Shown here piece by piece: positions 46,463 through 58,087 of a stretch of 64,000 bases of DNA; within the stretch, counting starts at the first letter, position 1; each line of letters starts with the position of its first letter. The stretch is from Datura wrightii (taxonomy: Eukaryota; Streptophyta; Magnoliopsida; Solanales; Solanaceae). The stretch spans positions 3,720,001-3,784,000 of the forward strand of contig JASDFA010000002.1 of the NCBI GenBank assembly GCA_035772735.1, given 5' to 3'. The position numbers were made by a program, and so were the translations under genes. The notes under the pieces were generated by a model. It had not been told where the DNA came from, ran no database searches, and was given only the letters and a program-made list of their open reading frames with translations.

Positions 46463-48580
46463 TGTTAAATCCTGTAAAAGTTAGTAACTCATAAGCGTAC
46501 GCGTGGAATTGTTATAAATAAAGAGTATACGATGCGTGTAGGAAAATTCAAAAGTCGGGTCGAACGAGGCCAGGCAGTAAGGGCTAGCGCGACGCGCCAG
46601 CACCTTGGACAGCGCGGCGCGCCAGCCGTGTTGGTGCCTTGAGAGGCGCGGCGCGCCAAGACAACTCCGCAATGGGAGGCGCGGCGTGGCACTAGGTTGC
46701 CGCGATGGCCGCACGAAGCTCCCCTAGTCCATTGCCCACATATGTATATATAAGAGTCCTTAGTTCATTTTGTGATCATTTCCAACATAAGTCACGACCA
46801 AAGAGAGTGTGAGACTAGGGAGTTCAACTTTTTTCGTCCGATTACGCTATCAAACATCATCCAAATTCCGATTAACTTTAGGTATTGAATTATAAGCTTG
46901 CAGAGAGCATTATACGGAGTTAGTTTCCCAAACAATGCCCGGTGAATTGGAACTCCACCGAGTAGAAATCGTCAGAATTGCTTGAAACTGATTTCTATAT
47001 GATCACATACTTCGAGTAAACATTTCTCACTTTTGAACTCTCGGGAAATTATACGTTTTCGGCCGTATTTCATCAAGTTGAAGTGTAGTTGATATTATTA
47101 TTAAAAGTTATTATTTTCATCGAATTGAGTACTGAAACTAGTCTCGTTCTCCCAATAATACGATTACAGTTGTGAAGGGCATTTGTATACAGGTTGGAAA
47201 TTGTCGGTTAAACAGAAAGTCGGCACTTGAGGTATATAAGGCTATCCTTTCGGCAAGTTACACTCGTCGTAAAGTTAGTACGACCTGTATGTATATAGTA
47301 CTTCAGAGTAAACCTATTGGGATCAGCTGTTGTAAACTGAATTGAGTCTATAGCGATGAAATAGTAATTCTTGTCCAAGTTAGCCTAGCTAGAATGGTCT
47401 TACCCCAATGTTGAGTAGTTAGACGTAGTTAGACGTTATCCCATATTGCGTTCCATTTATTGAGGCTGTGAGGGCCATATTGAGTTCCATTTCCTGAGGC
47501 CGTGAGGGCCATACAGAGTTTCATTTATTGAGGCCAGGGTCGTCTTGAGATACATCAGATTGAGGCTGCGAGGGCCATACAAAGTTTCATTTATTGAGGC
47601 CACGAGGGCCGTATTGAGATACATCAGATTGAGGCCGCAAAGGGCCATAATGAGTTCCATCAGATTGAGGCCACGAGGGCCACCTCGAGTTACAATTTAC
47701 GTAAAAACCTTAGTAGTCAGGTAAGTGGAGGGGATCTTGTTTGTACTTGTCGGGGCCTATGGGGGCCCAGGTAGGTTTTTCTATGTTGTTTATACCTTCC
47801 AGGCTTATGGAGGCTCAGTTAGGTTCTTGTTTGCATATATAGACTTGTTGTTTAGGTAACTCAGATGGTACAGGTATTGCAGCTTAAATCCTTACTCTCT
47901 CTCTTTTGATTGCTATAGATTTACTAGCTTTCTTTCGAGTTATTACATTTCTGCCTTACATATTCGATACATGTTGTACTGATGCCCACCCGGGCACTGC
48001 ATTACTTGTCTGAAGGTGCAGATAGACGCGGTTCAGGACGTTCCTATCCTTCAGCTGAGGTCAGTAGTTTATTCAGCTCCTTCCCTCCGGAGTTGAAAGT
48101 TAGACGAGGTTTTCTTTTGATGTACAGTTTTAGATAGGTCGGGGCTCTGTCCCAACCATTATATCACTCCTAGAGGCTTGCAGACTATTGTACATTCCCT
48201 GTGGTTAGTTGTTGTGGCCGTGTGGGGCCCGTGTATGCTTTATTTCCTGCAATGGCCGTGTGGGGCCTTGTTTAGCTGTTAGTTAGCGGCCTTGTCGGCC
48301 ATAGCGTAGTTTAGTGCTTGATTGACATTCCAGTCATAACTTAGCAGCATGGTGGTATTGTCGGCCCGCATAGGTTCCCTATTATTGTGATGTTGTGGTT
48401 AGCTGTCTTCTTTTACAGGTGGCCTTGTTGGCCAAGGGTTGTATATACAACTGAGATATTACTCGTTGGTTTATTGAATTGAGTGTCAATGTGCACCAGT
48501 AGTGCATCAGTCCAGTCAGGCTAGTTCATACCCAGTGTGGCACTAGGTGCCAGTCATGCCTCCCAAAGTGGGGCGTGACA
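46463..48580 (+). repeat. 5' LTR of the gypsy element
   Basis: 2,118 bp from TGTTAAATCCTGTAAAAG to GTGGGGCGTGACA. It holds a GC-rich palindromic block (46590-46700), a TATA-type TATATATAAG near 46745, and a minisatellite at 47459-47690. Confidence 0.9.
47459..47690. repeat. LTR minisatellite, 5' copy
   Basis: About six to seven units of 30-40 bp, each with TTGAGGCC(G/A)CGAGGGCC followed by an ATAxxGAGTTTCATTTA or GTATTGAGATACATCAGA variant. The matching array in the 3' LTR is at 54708-54975. Confidence 0.8.
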
Positions 48581-48584
48581 AACT

Positions 48585-48596
48585 TGGTATTAGAGC
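48585..48596 (+). promoter_or_regulatory. Primer-binding site (tRNA-iMet type)
   Basis: TGGTATTAGAGC, four bases after the 5' LTR; differs at one position from the usual TGGTATCAGAGC. Confidence 0.85.
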
Positions 48597-48707
48597 AGGT
48601 TGTATCCCAGAAAGTCTGCAAGCCATGCCAAGTAGAGTCTTGTTTATACAGCACAACTCTATAGGGTGACTTCCTGAGTTTATGTTATCCTATTTATTTA
48701 CAGAGAA

Positions 48708-51700
48708 ATGTCAGACACACGGCAGACCGCGATTGGTCGAAAGCTGGATGTGGCAGCAGGAGAGGGCACTAGTAGGGGTCCCCAGGCAGAGTCAGCTCGA
48801 TCTGAGGGCGACAGGGGGACACCACCTCGATCTCCCCAGCATTCACCACCACATTCAGAGCCCGCTAGGGCGGCAAATATACTAGCACCACCCAAGTTAT
48901 TCCTATGCCATCAGATCAGGAGCTCAAGGGTGCATTTTATATTTTGGTACATATGATGGCTACCCAGCGTCAGCGTCAACCGATAGTACCAGCTGCCATT
49001 AAGCCCACCGAGGGACCCGGTAGTTTAAGAGTTCGTGAGTTCCTGGCCTTGAGTCCCCCACAGTTTACAGGGACAAATCGCAGAGAGGACCCCTAGAATT
49101 TTATAAATTAGTTGTAGAGAATATTCCGGATCATGCATGCCTCGTACACAAAATCAGTTGAGCTAGCAGTATTCAGATTGCGAGATGTAGTGGTTTTATG
49201 GTATGAGAGTTGGGACAGATCTCGAGGCAGAGATGCACCTCCACCTACGTGGCCTATCTTTTCTGAAGCTTTCATAGATCATTATTTGCCTCGAGAGGTT
49301 CGGCAGGCCAGAGTAGAGCAGTTTTTACATCTAGAGCAGGGCTCGATAAGTGTCAGAGAATATGCGTTGAGGTTTGACTCCTTAGCCAAGTATACACCCT
49401 CGTTTGTTGACACCATGCCAGCCAGGGTGCACCGATTTATCATGGGGCTCGCGCCAAAATATATAGAATCTTGTATTACAGCCACATTGTGGAAGGTATG
49501 GACATTTCACGGATCCAAGCCTTTGCTCAGAATATAGAGGAGCTCAAACAACGCCAGTATGCTATGAAAGGTCAGGACAGGAACAACGTCGGAGGGCGAG
49601 ACCCGCAGATTTTCAGGGCGGGCTCCAGGCCCCGTTTTTCAGGTAGACCACCCAGGCCCCCACTTCAGCCACAGCAGTATAGTAGGTTAGATTGTCGGAG
49701 GCAGTCAGGCCCCAGAAAAGTTCGCGAGCGCCAGGCTCGCAGCAATAGAGAGGGTCAGATTAGACAGAGTTACCGATACCCCAATGCAATACTTGTCATA
49801 AACAACATCTAGGGAGGTGAGGATATGGTTCCACCGCCTGTTATACCTGCGGGCAGGAGGGACACATGATGAGAGACTGCCCAACTAGATGCCAGGGCAA
49901 TCAGTACTAGCAGAGTATATCTTCAGCAGGTTCGTATGCCCCAGCACCTTTTGTAGGACGTAGGCCCTCAGCTCCAGCCGGCAGAGGCCGAGGTTGATCA
50001 GGGGCATCTGGTTCAAGCAGCGGTTAGGATCACACATATGCATTTCCAAGGCGACAGGAATCAGAGTCGTCGCCAGATGTTGTGACAGGTATATTAGATG
50101 TCTGTTCTCACTTAGTTTATGCTTTGATAGATCTGGGCTCCACTTTGTCGTATGTTACTCTGTTAGTAGACCGAAAGTTTGATATAGCACCAGAATTTAT
50201 TCAGTAACCCTTTTCAGTATCTACCCCTGTTGGTGACTCTATTATTGCTAGAAAATTTACCGGGGTTGTACAGTAGAGGTTGTTGGTCGTCTGACCTCAA
50301 CTGATTTAGTAGAATTAGAAAGGATTGATTTTGATGTGATTATGGGTATGCACTAGTTGGCACCATGCTGTGATAATGTAGAGTGTTGGACCAGAATTGT
50401 CCGTTTTCATTTCCCCGGGGAGGTTGTGCGAGAGTTGAGAGGTAATACAGCTACACCGAAAGATTAGTTTATGTCCTATCTTCGGGCGAAAAAGTTAATA
50501 GCAAAGGGTTGTATCTACCATATTATCAGGGTTCAGGATGTGCAAGAAGAATCCCCGACTCTCCAGTCTATCCCAGTTGTTAATGAGTTCCCGAATGTAT
50601 TTCCAAATGAACTTCTCGATATTCCCCAGAGAGGGAAATAAACTTCTCTATAGATTTGCTACCAGGTACTCAACCTATATCTATTCCCCCATATCGAATG
50701 GCCCCTGCTGAATCAAAAGAATCTAAAGAAAACTTGAAAGATTTTTTGGACAAAGGCTTCATCATACCCAGTACGTCACCATGGGGTGCACCAGTCCTGT
50801 TTGTGAGAAAGAAGGATGGTTGCCTACGCATGTGCATAGATTATCGGCAACTAAATAAGGTTACTGTTAAGAATAAATATCCCCTTTCGAGAATAGATGA
50901 TTTGTTTGATCAGCTGCAGGGAGTGAAATGTTTTTCCAAAATTGACTTGAGATCCGGGTACCACCAGGTTCGAGTTTGGGAAAAGGACATCCCGAAGACA
51001 GCTTTCAGGACCAGGTATGGCCATTTTGAGTTCTTGGTTATGTCCTTTGGGTTGACAAATGCGCCAGTAGTGTTCATGGACCTAATGAATAGTATATTCA
51101 GGCCATATTTGAATTTGTTTGTAATAGTGTTTATTGATGATATTCTAGTCTACTCCCGCTCAGAAGTGGAACATAGAGATCATTTACAGACAATACTCCA
51201 GATCCTCAAAGAACGCCAACTATATGCAAAGTTTTCTAAATGTGAGTTCTGATTGAATTCTGTAGCTTTCTTGGGCCACATTGTATCAGAGGCTGGTATT
51301 CAGGCCGATTCGTAGAAAATAGCAGTGAAAACATGGCCTAGGCCTATGACTCCAACAGAGGTTCGCAGTTTCTTGGGGTTAGCCGGATATTACAGAAGGT
51401 TCGTGGAAGGGTTTTCTACTCTATCAACACCATTGACTAAATTGACTCAAAAAGCAGCCAAGTTTCAGTGGACCGAAGCCTGCGGGCAGAGTTTCGAGGA
51501 ATTGAAAAATAGATTGACCTCAGTACCAGTGTTAGCTTTGCCGGAAGGTTTAGATGGTTATGTCGTGTATTTTGATGCTTCAGGTATTGGATTAGGATGT
51601 GTTCTGATGCAACATGGTAAGGTAATTGCTTATGCTTCGAGGCAGTTGAGGAAACATGAAAAGAACTATCCCACTCATGATCTAGAGTTGGCAGTAGTAA

Positions 51701-53435
51701 TACACGCCTTAAATATGTGGAGACATTACTTGTATGGGGTGCATGTGGATATTTTTATTGACCATAATAGTCTTTAGTACATTTTCACACAGAAATAACT
51801 GAATTTGCGACAACGCCGTTGGTTAGAATTGTTAAAGGATTGTGATGTGAACATCTTATATCCCCCAGGGAAAGCTAATATTGTGGCGGATGCTCTTAGC
51901 CATCGATCCATGGGAAGTTTGGCATACCTGAGGCCGGAACTACGGAATATGGCCCGAGAATTGCACCGGCTAGCCAGTTTAGCAGTTCAAGTGGTTGATA
52001 CAGGGGATAATGGAGCCATAATTCAAAATACAACAGTGTCATCCCTGGTAGTAGAGGTAAAGGAGCGGCAATATGAAGATTCTTATTTAGCACAGCTCAG
52101 AGATAGAGTTCAGCAGGGTGAAGTATCAGCTTTTAAGGTAGCCAGGGATGGAGTTTTGAGGTACAGAGGTCGCCTTTGCGTCCCGGATGTAGCAGGACTC
52201 CACCAGCAGATTATGGCAGAGGTACACTATTCTCGCTATTCTCTTCACCCAGGTTCAACGAAGATGTACCATGACAGAAAAGAGATATATTGGTGGCCTG
52301 GAATGAAGAAAGGTGTAGCTAAATTTGTAGCACAATGTCCTAATTGTCAACAAGTAAAAGCTGAGCATCAGAAACCCGGTGGCCTAACTCAGGAGATTGC
52401 TATACCTATGTGGAAATGGGAGTTAGTTAATATGGATTTCATGACAGGACTACCCCATACCAGGCATAAATTTGATTCCATCCGGGTGATTGTTGATAAG
52501 TTAATGAAGTCAGCTCATTTTCTTCCAGTCAGGACCACTTTCTCAGCCGAGGACTACGCCAAGTTGTACATTAGAGAAGTAGTCAGATTACATGGTGTCC
52601 CAGTATCTATTAATTCTAATAGAGGAGCACAATTTACAGCTAGATTCTGGTAGTCGTTTCAAAAAGGTTTGGGAACACCAGTGAATTTGAGTACATTATT
52701 CTATCCTCAAACAGACGGGCAAATAGAACGTACAATTCAGACGCTCGAGGATATGCTACGAGCGTGCATGCTAGACTTTGGAGGTAGTTGGGACGAACAT
52801 TTACCCCTTATTGAATTTGCTTATAATAATAGTTATCATTCGGCAATTCAGATGGCACCGTACGAGGCTTTATATGGGCGAAAGTGTAGGTCTTCAGTTG
52901 GTTGGTTTGAGTTTGGAGAATCAGAGTTAATTGGACTAGATATGATCCACCAATCAGAGGAAAAAGTAAAGCTTATCAGAGAACGTTTGTTGACAGCTTA
53001 GAGCCGTTAGAAATCTTATGCCGATGTGCGGAGTAGAAACCTGGAATTCAATGTAGACGACTGGGTGTTTCTGAAAGTCTCCCCCATGAAGGGCATAATG
53101 AGGTTTGGAAGGAAGGGCAAGCTTAGCCTGAGGTTTATCGGACCATATTGAGTCCTCAAGAGAATAGGCTAGCGGTACACGAGTTTGATTTACCTTCAGA
53201 GTTAGAGTCTGTTCACCCAGTCTTTTATGTATCGATGTTAAGAAAGAGTATAGGGGATCTGTCCCGTGTCGTACCAGTTGAGGACGTCCAAGTCACTAAG
53301 GAATTAGCCTACGAAGAGGTTCCTATAGCCATATTAGATCGACAAGTTCGCAGGTTGAGAACCAAATAAAGAAGAACTAACCTGGGAAGATGAGGATGAC
53401 ATGAGATCTAGATATCCTCAGCTGTTCCAGGATTA
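48708..53435 (+). pseudogene. Ty3-gypsy gag-pol polyprotein with chromodomain remnant, decayed
   Basis: Gag opens at 48708 (MSDTRQTAIG); frameshift near 48895, stops near 49096. FSEAFIDHYLPREVRQAR is the retrotransposon-gag core, and CYTCGQEGHMMRDC near 49840 the zinc knuckle. Protease near 50115 reads ALIDLGSTLSYV. Reverse transcriptase 50656-51252 has CIDYRQLNKVTVKNKYPL and the catalytic VFIDDILVYS. RNase H 51325-51777 has YFDASGIGLGCVLMQHGK. Integrase has an H2C2 zinc site (CPNCQQ) and VNMDFMTGLP. The second catalytic Asp is changed: SNRGAQFT where the family has SDRGAQFT. The chromodomain (about 53310-53435) is cut after QVRRLRTK: a stop and a deletion remove its middle before TWEDEDDMRSRYPQLF. 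Inactive. Confidence 0.9.
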
Positions 53436-53699
53436 GTTTCGATTATGCAGTTAAGGTAAGGTCATTGATTAAGCTATTGTTTATGATTCATGTTATTGAT
53501 ACTATTTAGGTGACTGCCATTATGTTGTGCGAGAGTTGCTATAGTGTCATGTGATATACTTGTATTGGACTTTGTTGCATTTTAGGGTTTTTCAGTAGTC
53601 CATATTATAGGGGGGACTCTGCCAAAATTTTTCCAGAATAACAGTTGGAAGAGTTAAACTTCTACGAGTCGAAGAAGATATTCGAGGACGAATGTTCCT

Positions 53700-53712
53700 A
53701 AGGGGGGGAGGA
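53700..53712 (+). promoter_or_regulatory. Polypurine tract of the gypsy element
   Basis: AAGGGGGGGAGGA directly before the 3' LTR. Confidence 0.85.
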
Positions 53713-55883
53713 TGTTACACCCTGTAAAAGTTAGTAACTCATAAGCGTACACGTGGAATTATGATAAACAAAGAGTATATGACGCGTGTAGGAAAACCCA
53801 AAAGTCGGGTCGAACGAGGCCATGCCGCAAAGGCCATCGCGATGCGCCACCCCCTTGGTGCCCTGGGAAGCACGTTGCGCCAGCCCTGTTGGTTCCTTGA
53901 GAGGCGCGGCGCACCAAGAGAACTCTGCAATGGGAGGCGCGGTGCGGCACTAGGTTGCCGCGATGGTCGGCTCGAAGTGCCCCTAGTCCATTGCCCACAC
54001 ACATATATAAGAGTCCTTAGTTCATTTTGTGATCATTTCCAACATAAGTCATAGACACAGAGAGAGTGAGACGAGGGAATTCAATGTTTTTCATTCGATT
54101 ACGCTATCAAACGCCATCCAAACTCCTATTAACTTCAGGTATTGAATTATAAGCCTGCAGAGAGCATTACTGCGGAGTTAGTTTCCCGAAAAATGCCTGG
54201 TGAATCGGAACTCCGTCTAGTAAAAGTCGTCAAAATTGCTTCAAATTGATTTCTATACGATCACAGGTTTCGAGTAAGCATTTCTCACTTCTGAACTCTC
54301 GGGAAATTATTCGTTTTTGGCCGTATTTCGTCAAGTTGAAGTGTAGTTGATATTATTATTAAAAATTATTATTTTCATCAAATTGAGTACTGAAACTAGT
54401 CTCGTTCTACCAATAATACGATTACAATTGCGAAGGGATGTTGAATACAGGTTGGAACTCGCCAGTTAAACAGAAAGTCGGCACTTGAGGTATGTAAAGC
54501 TATCCTTTTGGCAAGTTACATTCATCGTAAAGTTAGTACGACCCGTATGTCTATAGTACTTCAGAGTAAGCCTATTGGGGTCAGCTGTTGTAAACTGAAT
54601 TGAGTCTATAGCGATGAAATAGTAATTGTTGTCCAAGTTAGCCTAGCTAGAATGGTCTTACCCCAATGTTGAGTAGTTAGACGTTATCCCATATTGCATT
54701 TCATTTACTGAGGCCGCGAGGGCCATATTGAGTTCCATTTCCTGAGACCACGAGAGCCATGAAGATTTTCATTTATTGAGGCCATGAGGGCCATATAGAG
54801 TTTCATTTATTGAGGCCGCAAGGGCCGTATTGAGATACATCATATTGAGGCCGCGAGGGCTATACAGAGTTTCATTTATTAAGGCCGCAAGGGCCGTATT
54901 GAGATACATCATATTGATGCCGCGAGGGTCGTAATGATTTCCATTAGATTGAGGCCACGAGGGCCACCTCGAGTTACAGTTTACATAAAACCCTTAGTAG
55001 TCAGGTAAGTGGAGGGGATCTTGTTTGTACTTGCCAGGGCTTATGGGGGCCTTAGTAGGTTTTTCTGTATTGTTTGTACCTTCCAGGCTTATGAGGGTTC
55101 GGTTAGGTTCTTGTTTGCATGTATAGACTTGTTGTTTAGGTAACTCAGAAGGTACATGTATTGCAAGTGAAATCCTTACTCTTTCTCTTTTGAGTGCTAT
55201 AGATTTACTAGCTTTCGGTCAAGTTATTACCTTGCTGCCTTACATATTTGATACATATTGTACTGATGCCAACCCCAGCGCTGCATTACTTACCTGTAGG
55301 TGCAGATAGACGCGGTTCGGGACATTTCTAGCCTTCAGCTAAGGTCAGCAGTTTATTCAGCTCCTTCCCTCCGGAGTTGAAATTTAGATGAGGTTTTCTT
55401 TTGATATATTGTTTTGGGTAGGTCGGGGCCCTATCCCGACCATTATATCATTCCTAGAGGCTTTCAGACTATTGTACATTCCCTGTGATTAGTTGTTGTG
55501 GCCATGTGGGGCCTTGTTTAGCTGTTAGTTAGAGGTCTTGTAGGCCATAGCGTAGTTTAGTGCTTGATTTATATTCCAGTCATAACTAGGCAACATGGTG
55601 GTCTTGTTGGCCTACATAGGTTCCCTATTATTGTGATGTTGTGGTTAGCTATCTTCTTTTACAGGTGACTTTATCGGCCAGGGGCTATATTTATAGCCGA
55701 GATATTGCTCGTTGATTTCTTGAATTGAGTGTCAATGTGCATCAGTAGTGCACTTTGATTCAACTTCAAGTAATATATTTTTTAATTACAATTATATGTA
55801 ACTCAAACACTTTTACATGATAATATTTTAATACCCAGTGTGGCACTACGTGTCAGTCATGCCTCCCAAGGTGGAGCATGACA
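53713..55883 (+). repeat. 3' LTR of the gypsy element
   Basis: About 2.17 kb, TGTTACACCCTG to GTGGAGCATGACA. It matches the 5' LTR throughout, with substitutions (many C-to-T in CpG), small deletions, and an AT-rich replacement near 55757-55831 absent from the 5' LTR. Confidence 0.9.
54708..54975. repeat. LTR minisatellite, 3' copy
   Basis: Same array as at 47459-47690, but with one or two more units, so copy number changed after insertion. Confidence 0.75.
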
Positions 55884-56155
55884 TGATTTGACAGCTTTAT
55901 ACAAAGAAGTTGAACTTATGCCTCTTATACAAAGAGGATGAGATTGCCAATTTGAAAGGTGAAACAACCAATACACAGAGATAGTGAAACACTTTCAAGC
56001 TGCCCTTGAACTATGTAAACCATCAATTGTGCATGCAATTACAACTCCAATTTGGTTCTCTATACAAAAAATTTAAGGTTAAGTTTCTTTCTACATATTT
56101 TTACTTTAATTCTAAATATATATGACATGTTGTTGGATCTTCTAATTTATTTCGG

Positions 56156-56590
56156 GAGGACATTGAAGGCTTTGAAAATATTAAGCTCAAGCTCTGAGGG
56201 GTATGAAACTTGTTGGTTTTAGTTTGCTTGACTGTTTACTAACTGGTTTCATCACATCCTCAATTAATTTTCTATACTTGTTTTGTAGTTTGTACCAACC
56301 TCCTTCAGAAAAGGTATTATCTTTTCTGGGCCACCTAGTTGTGTAAAAGTTTTGCTAGCAAAGCCTATAACAAATGAATGTCAGGCTAACTTCATAAATA
56401 TCAAGGGTCCAGAATATCTTAGAGAAATTTTTTACCTGGTTTGTCGGGCCTTTCCTTTGTCCTTTTTTTTTTATAACTTGGACTTGATTGTTACTAGGGT
56501 ATTGTTCCTTGTTCTCAAATTTGCATTAAAATGTTGGTTTCTCCATTTTATTTTTAAATTATTATATTTTTAATTGTTAAATATGTCTTA
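56156..56590 (+). pseudogene. CDC48-fragment array, unit 6
   Basis: Starts EDIEGFENIKLKL. Walker A is lost (GPPSCVKVLL, invariant Lys displaced). ITNECQANFINIKGPEYLRE is the best preserved post-Walker A segment in the array. It ends before any D1 tail and passes into the D2 tail. Confidence 0.7.
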
Positions 56591-56874
56591 ATTTTGTAGG
56601 GAGAAAGTTAAGCCAGAGGAACTGTTCTGAACTCCTTACTTAACTGGATTACTTGAAAGTTCTGGACAGTAGTGTTGTCATCATTGGTACCTTCAACAGG
56701 CCTGAGGTTATTGATCGTACAATTTTGCAACATGATCGTCTTTGTGATCTCTTTTATGTCCCTTTACCAAATGACAAATACCGATATCATATATTCGAGG
56801 CATACCTTCAAGAATCATCTCTTTTTAAGGATATTGATCAGAGGGCATTTGCTATGAGATACATAGGGGTTTAG
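56591..56874 (+). pseudogene. CDC48 D2 tail ending the array
   Basis: After an AG acceptor-like TTTTGTAG, the frame contains VVIIGTFNRPEVIDRTILQH, DRLCDLFYVPLPNDKYRYHI and DIDQRAFAMRY. These match the D2 part after Walker B: the sensor-1 Asn (GATNRPD) and the region of the arginine fingers (LRPGRLDQLIYIPLPDE). Both arginine-finger positions are altered or lost (LQHDRLCD). It occurs once, only after the last unit, and stops at 56874 without the C-terminal tail. Confidence 0.7.
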
Positions 56875-57044
56875 CAGATCTGACCTTTGTGATATCTATG
56901 AACATGCACACAAGTTTATCTATTTTAATTTTTTTTCTTATTCACAAACTTTTCAAAAATAAATAAATCTAAGTATGGTAATTTAAAAATATAACAGAAT
57001 AATCTAAGATTATTTTTTTTGTGTGGTTTCTATTTACTAGTACT

Positions 57045-57720
57045 AGGGGTGTCAAATATGACCCAAAAAAGTGATGGCCCGCCCGATTAGCCTAAAACTT
57101 TAAGGGTTGACGATCTTCAATTTAGCCCAATGTTAGCCCAATCCTAATTCATTTTTAAAATTTAATTTAATTTGAATTACTGTTTGAGATTTACTTTAAT
57201 TCTTTTATGAGTCAGGATTCGGATCCCAAGACTCTGGCCTCAATTTGGGGTCGGATCCCGAATCAAGATCAAGACTTGAATTATAGATCAAAGTTGAATC
57301 TAGGATCGAGGTTGGGTCTCAATTCTCGAATTAGGGTCGGATCTTGAGTTTTGGGTCAAAGTCGGGTCTTGGGTTTCAAGTAAAAGTCGAGTCTTATGTT
57401 CCGGGTCAAAGTCGAGGTCGAGTCTCGAGTTCTGGGTTACATTCGATCTCAAATTTTGAGTCAGGTTCGAATCTTATGTTTCGGATTAAAGTCGGGGTTG
57501 GGTCTCAGGCTAAGGTTTGATAAGGCGTGGGTTGGGGTTATTAGTCATACCTAAGGCTCGAGTCTCTATGGATGGTAGGGATGGGTGAACCTGAGTAAGG
57601 AGTGGGATAGGAGAAGATAGAGCACTTGAAAAGATTGAGTCAAATTGGCGGGTGATGATCCAGCACATTTTAGCCCATTTCAGCCCAAGTAACATTTGGG
57701 CTAATTTTAGCTCAACCGAT
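57045..57720. mobile_element. hAT-like element remnant with internal minisatellite
   Basis: Starts AGGGGTGTCAAATATGACCC, a typical hAT-type terminus; the opposite end is not clear. The interior (about 57195-57545) repeats GGGTC(T/G)(C/G)GAGTT and GGGTCAAAGTCG words at 25-30 bp spacing, similar in kind to the interior of 44041-44918 on the other strand. Confidence 0.5.
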
Positions 57721-57768
57721 TTATTAAGAGAAATTTACATAAATGGCCACAGTTTGATAAAAAATAAG

Positions 57769-58087
57769 TGTCACGATTCGAATATAGGCCCAGATCAAGA
57801 CATGGGATAAAGAACCCCGAGAGGCTCCAAGTCAACTCATGGCATGAATATCACATCTAAGCTCAATATTTTTAAATGCATAAAACTAAATATAACATAA
57901 CGGAAGTCTAAAAATTTGATAACATCGAATAACTGATTACATAACACAAGTCTGATGCTGAATACATACTATGTTTGATAAGCCTCTACTACTAATGAGT
58001 TGATAGGATAAAACCCCAACTAATTCACTAAAGTCAGAAACTGAAAGTACTAAAATACAACTAAAAAGAAGGGCTCTCGAAAGATGA
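57769..58087 (-). repeat. Partial gypsy LTR
   Basis: TGTCACGATTCG...AAGAACCCCGAGAGGCTCCAAG is a diverged relative of the first ~320 bp of the LTR starting at 58088. It is cut off exactly where that LTR begins, so the second element may have inserted into it. Confidence 0.65.

Larger units (their letters stand above)
46463..55883 (+). mobile_element. Ty3-gypsy chromovirus-type LTR retrotransposon
   Basis: A 9.4-kb element with two ~2.1-kb LTRs, a tRNA-iMet-type primer site, gag-pol in gypsy order (PR-RT-RH-IN), a remnant chromodomain and a polypurine tract. Flanks AGATT (46458-46462) and TGATT (55884-55888) match at 4 of 5, a decayed 5-bp duplication. It was inserted into unit 5 of the CDC48 array, so it is younger than the array. 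Confidence 0.9.
45924..56155 (+). pseudogene. CDC48-fragment array, unit 5, split by the gypsy element
   Basis: Starts EDIGGT. Walker A reads GPPCCRKTLL. The D1 tail near 46325-46400 has IDVGVPYEIG. The gypsy element (46463-55883) interrupts it within the segment encoding FIVADL; the unit resumes at 55884 and includes a YKEVELMPL-like stretch. With the insertion removed it is about 806 bp. Confidence 0.7.

Noticed and set aside
46481..46714. Arginine/proline-rich minus-strand ORFs
   Set aside because: They come from the GC-rich palindromic block of the gypsy LTR; the same happens at 53739-54054.
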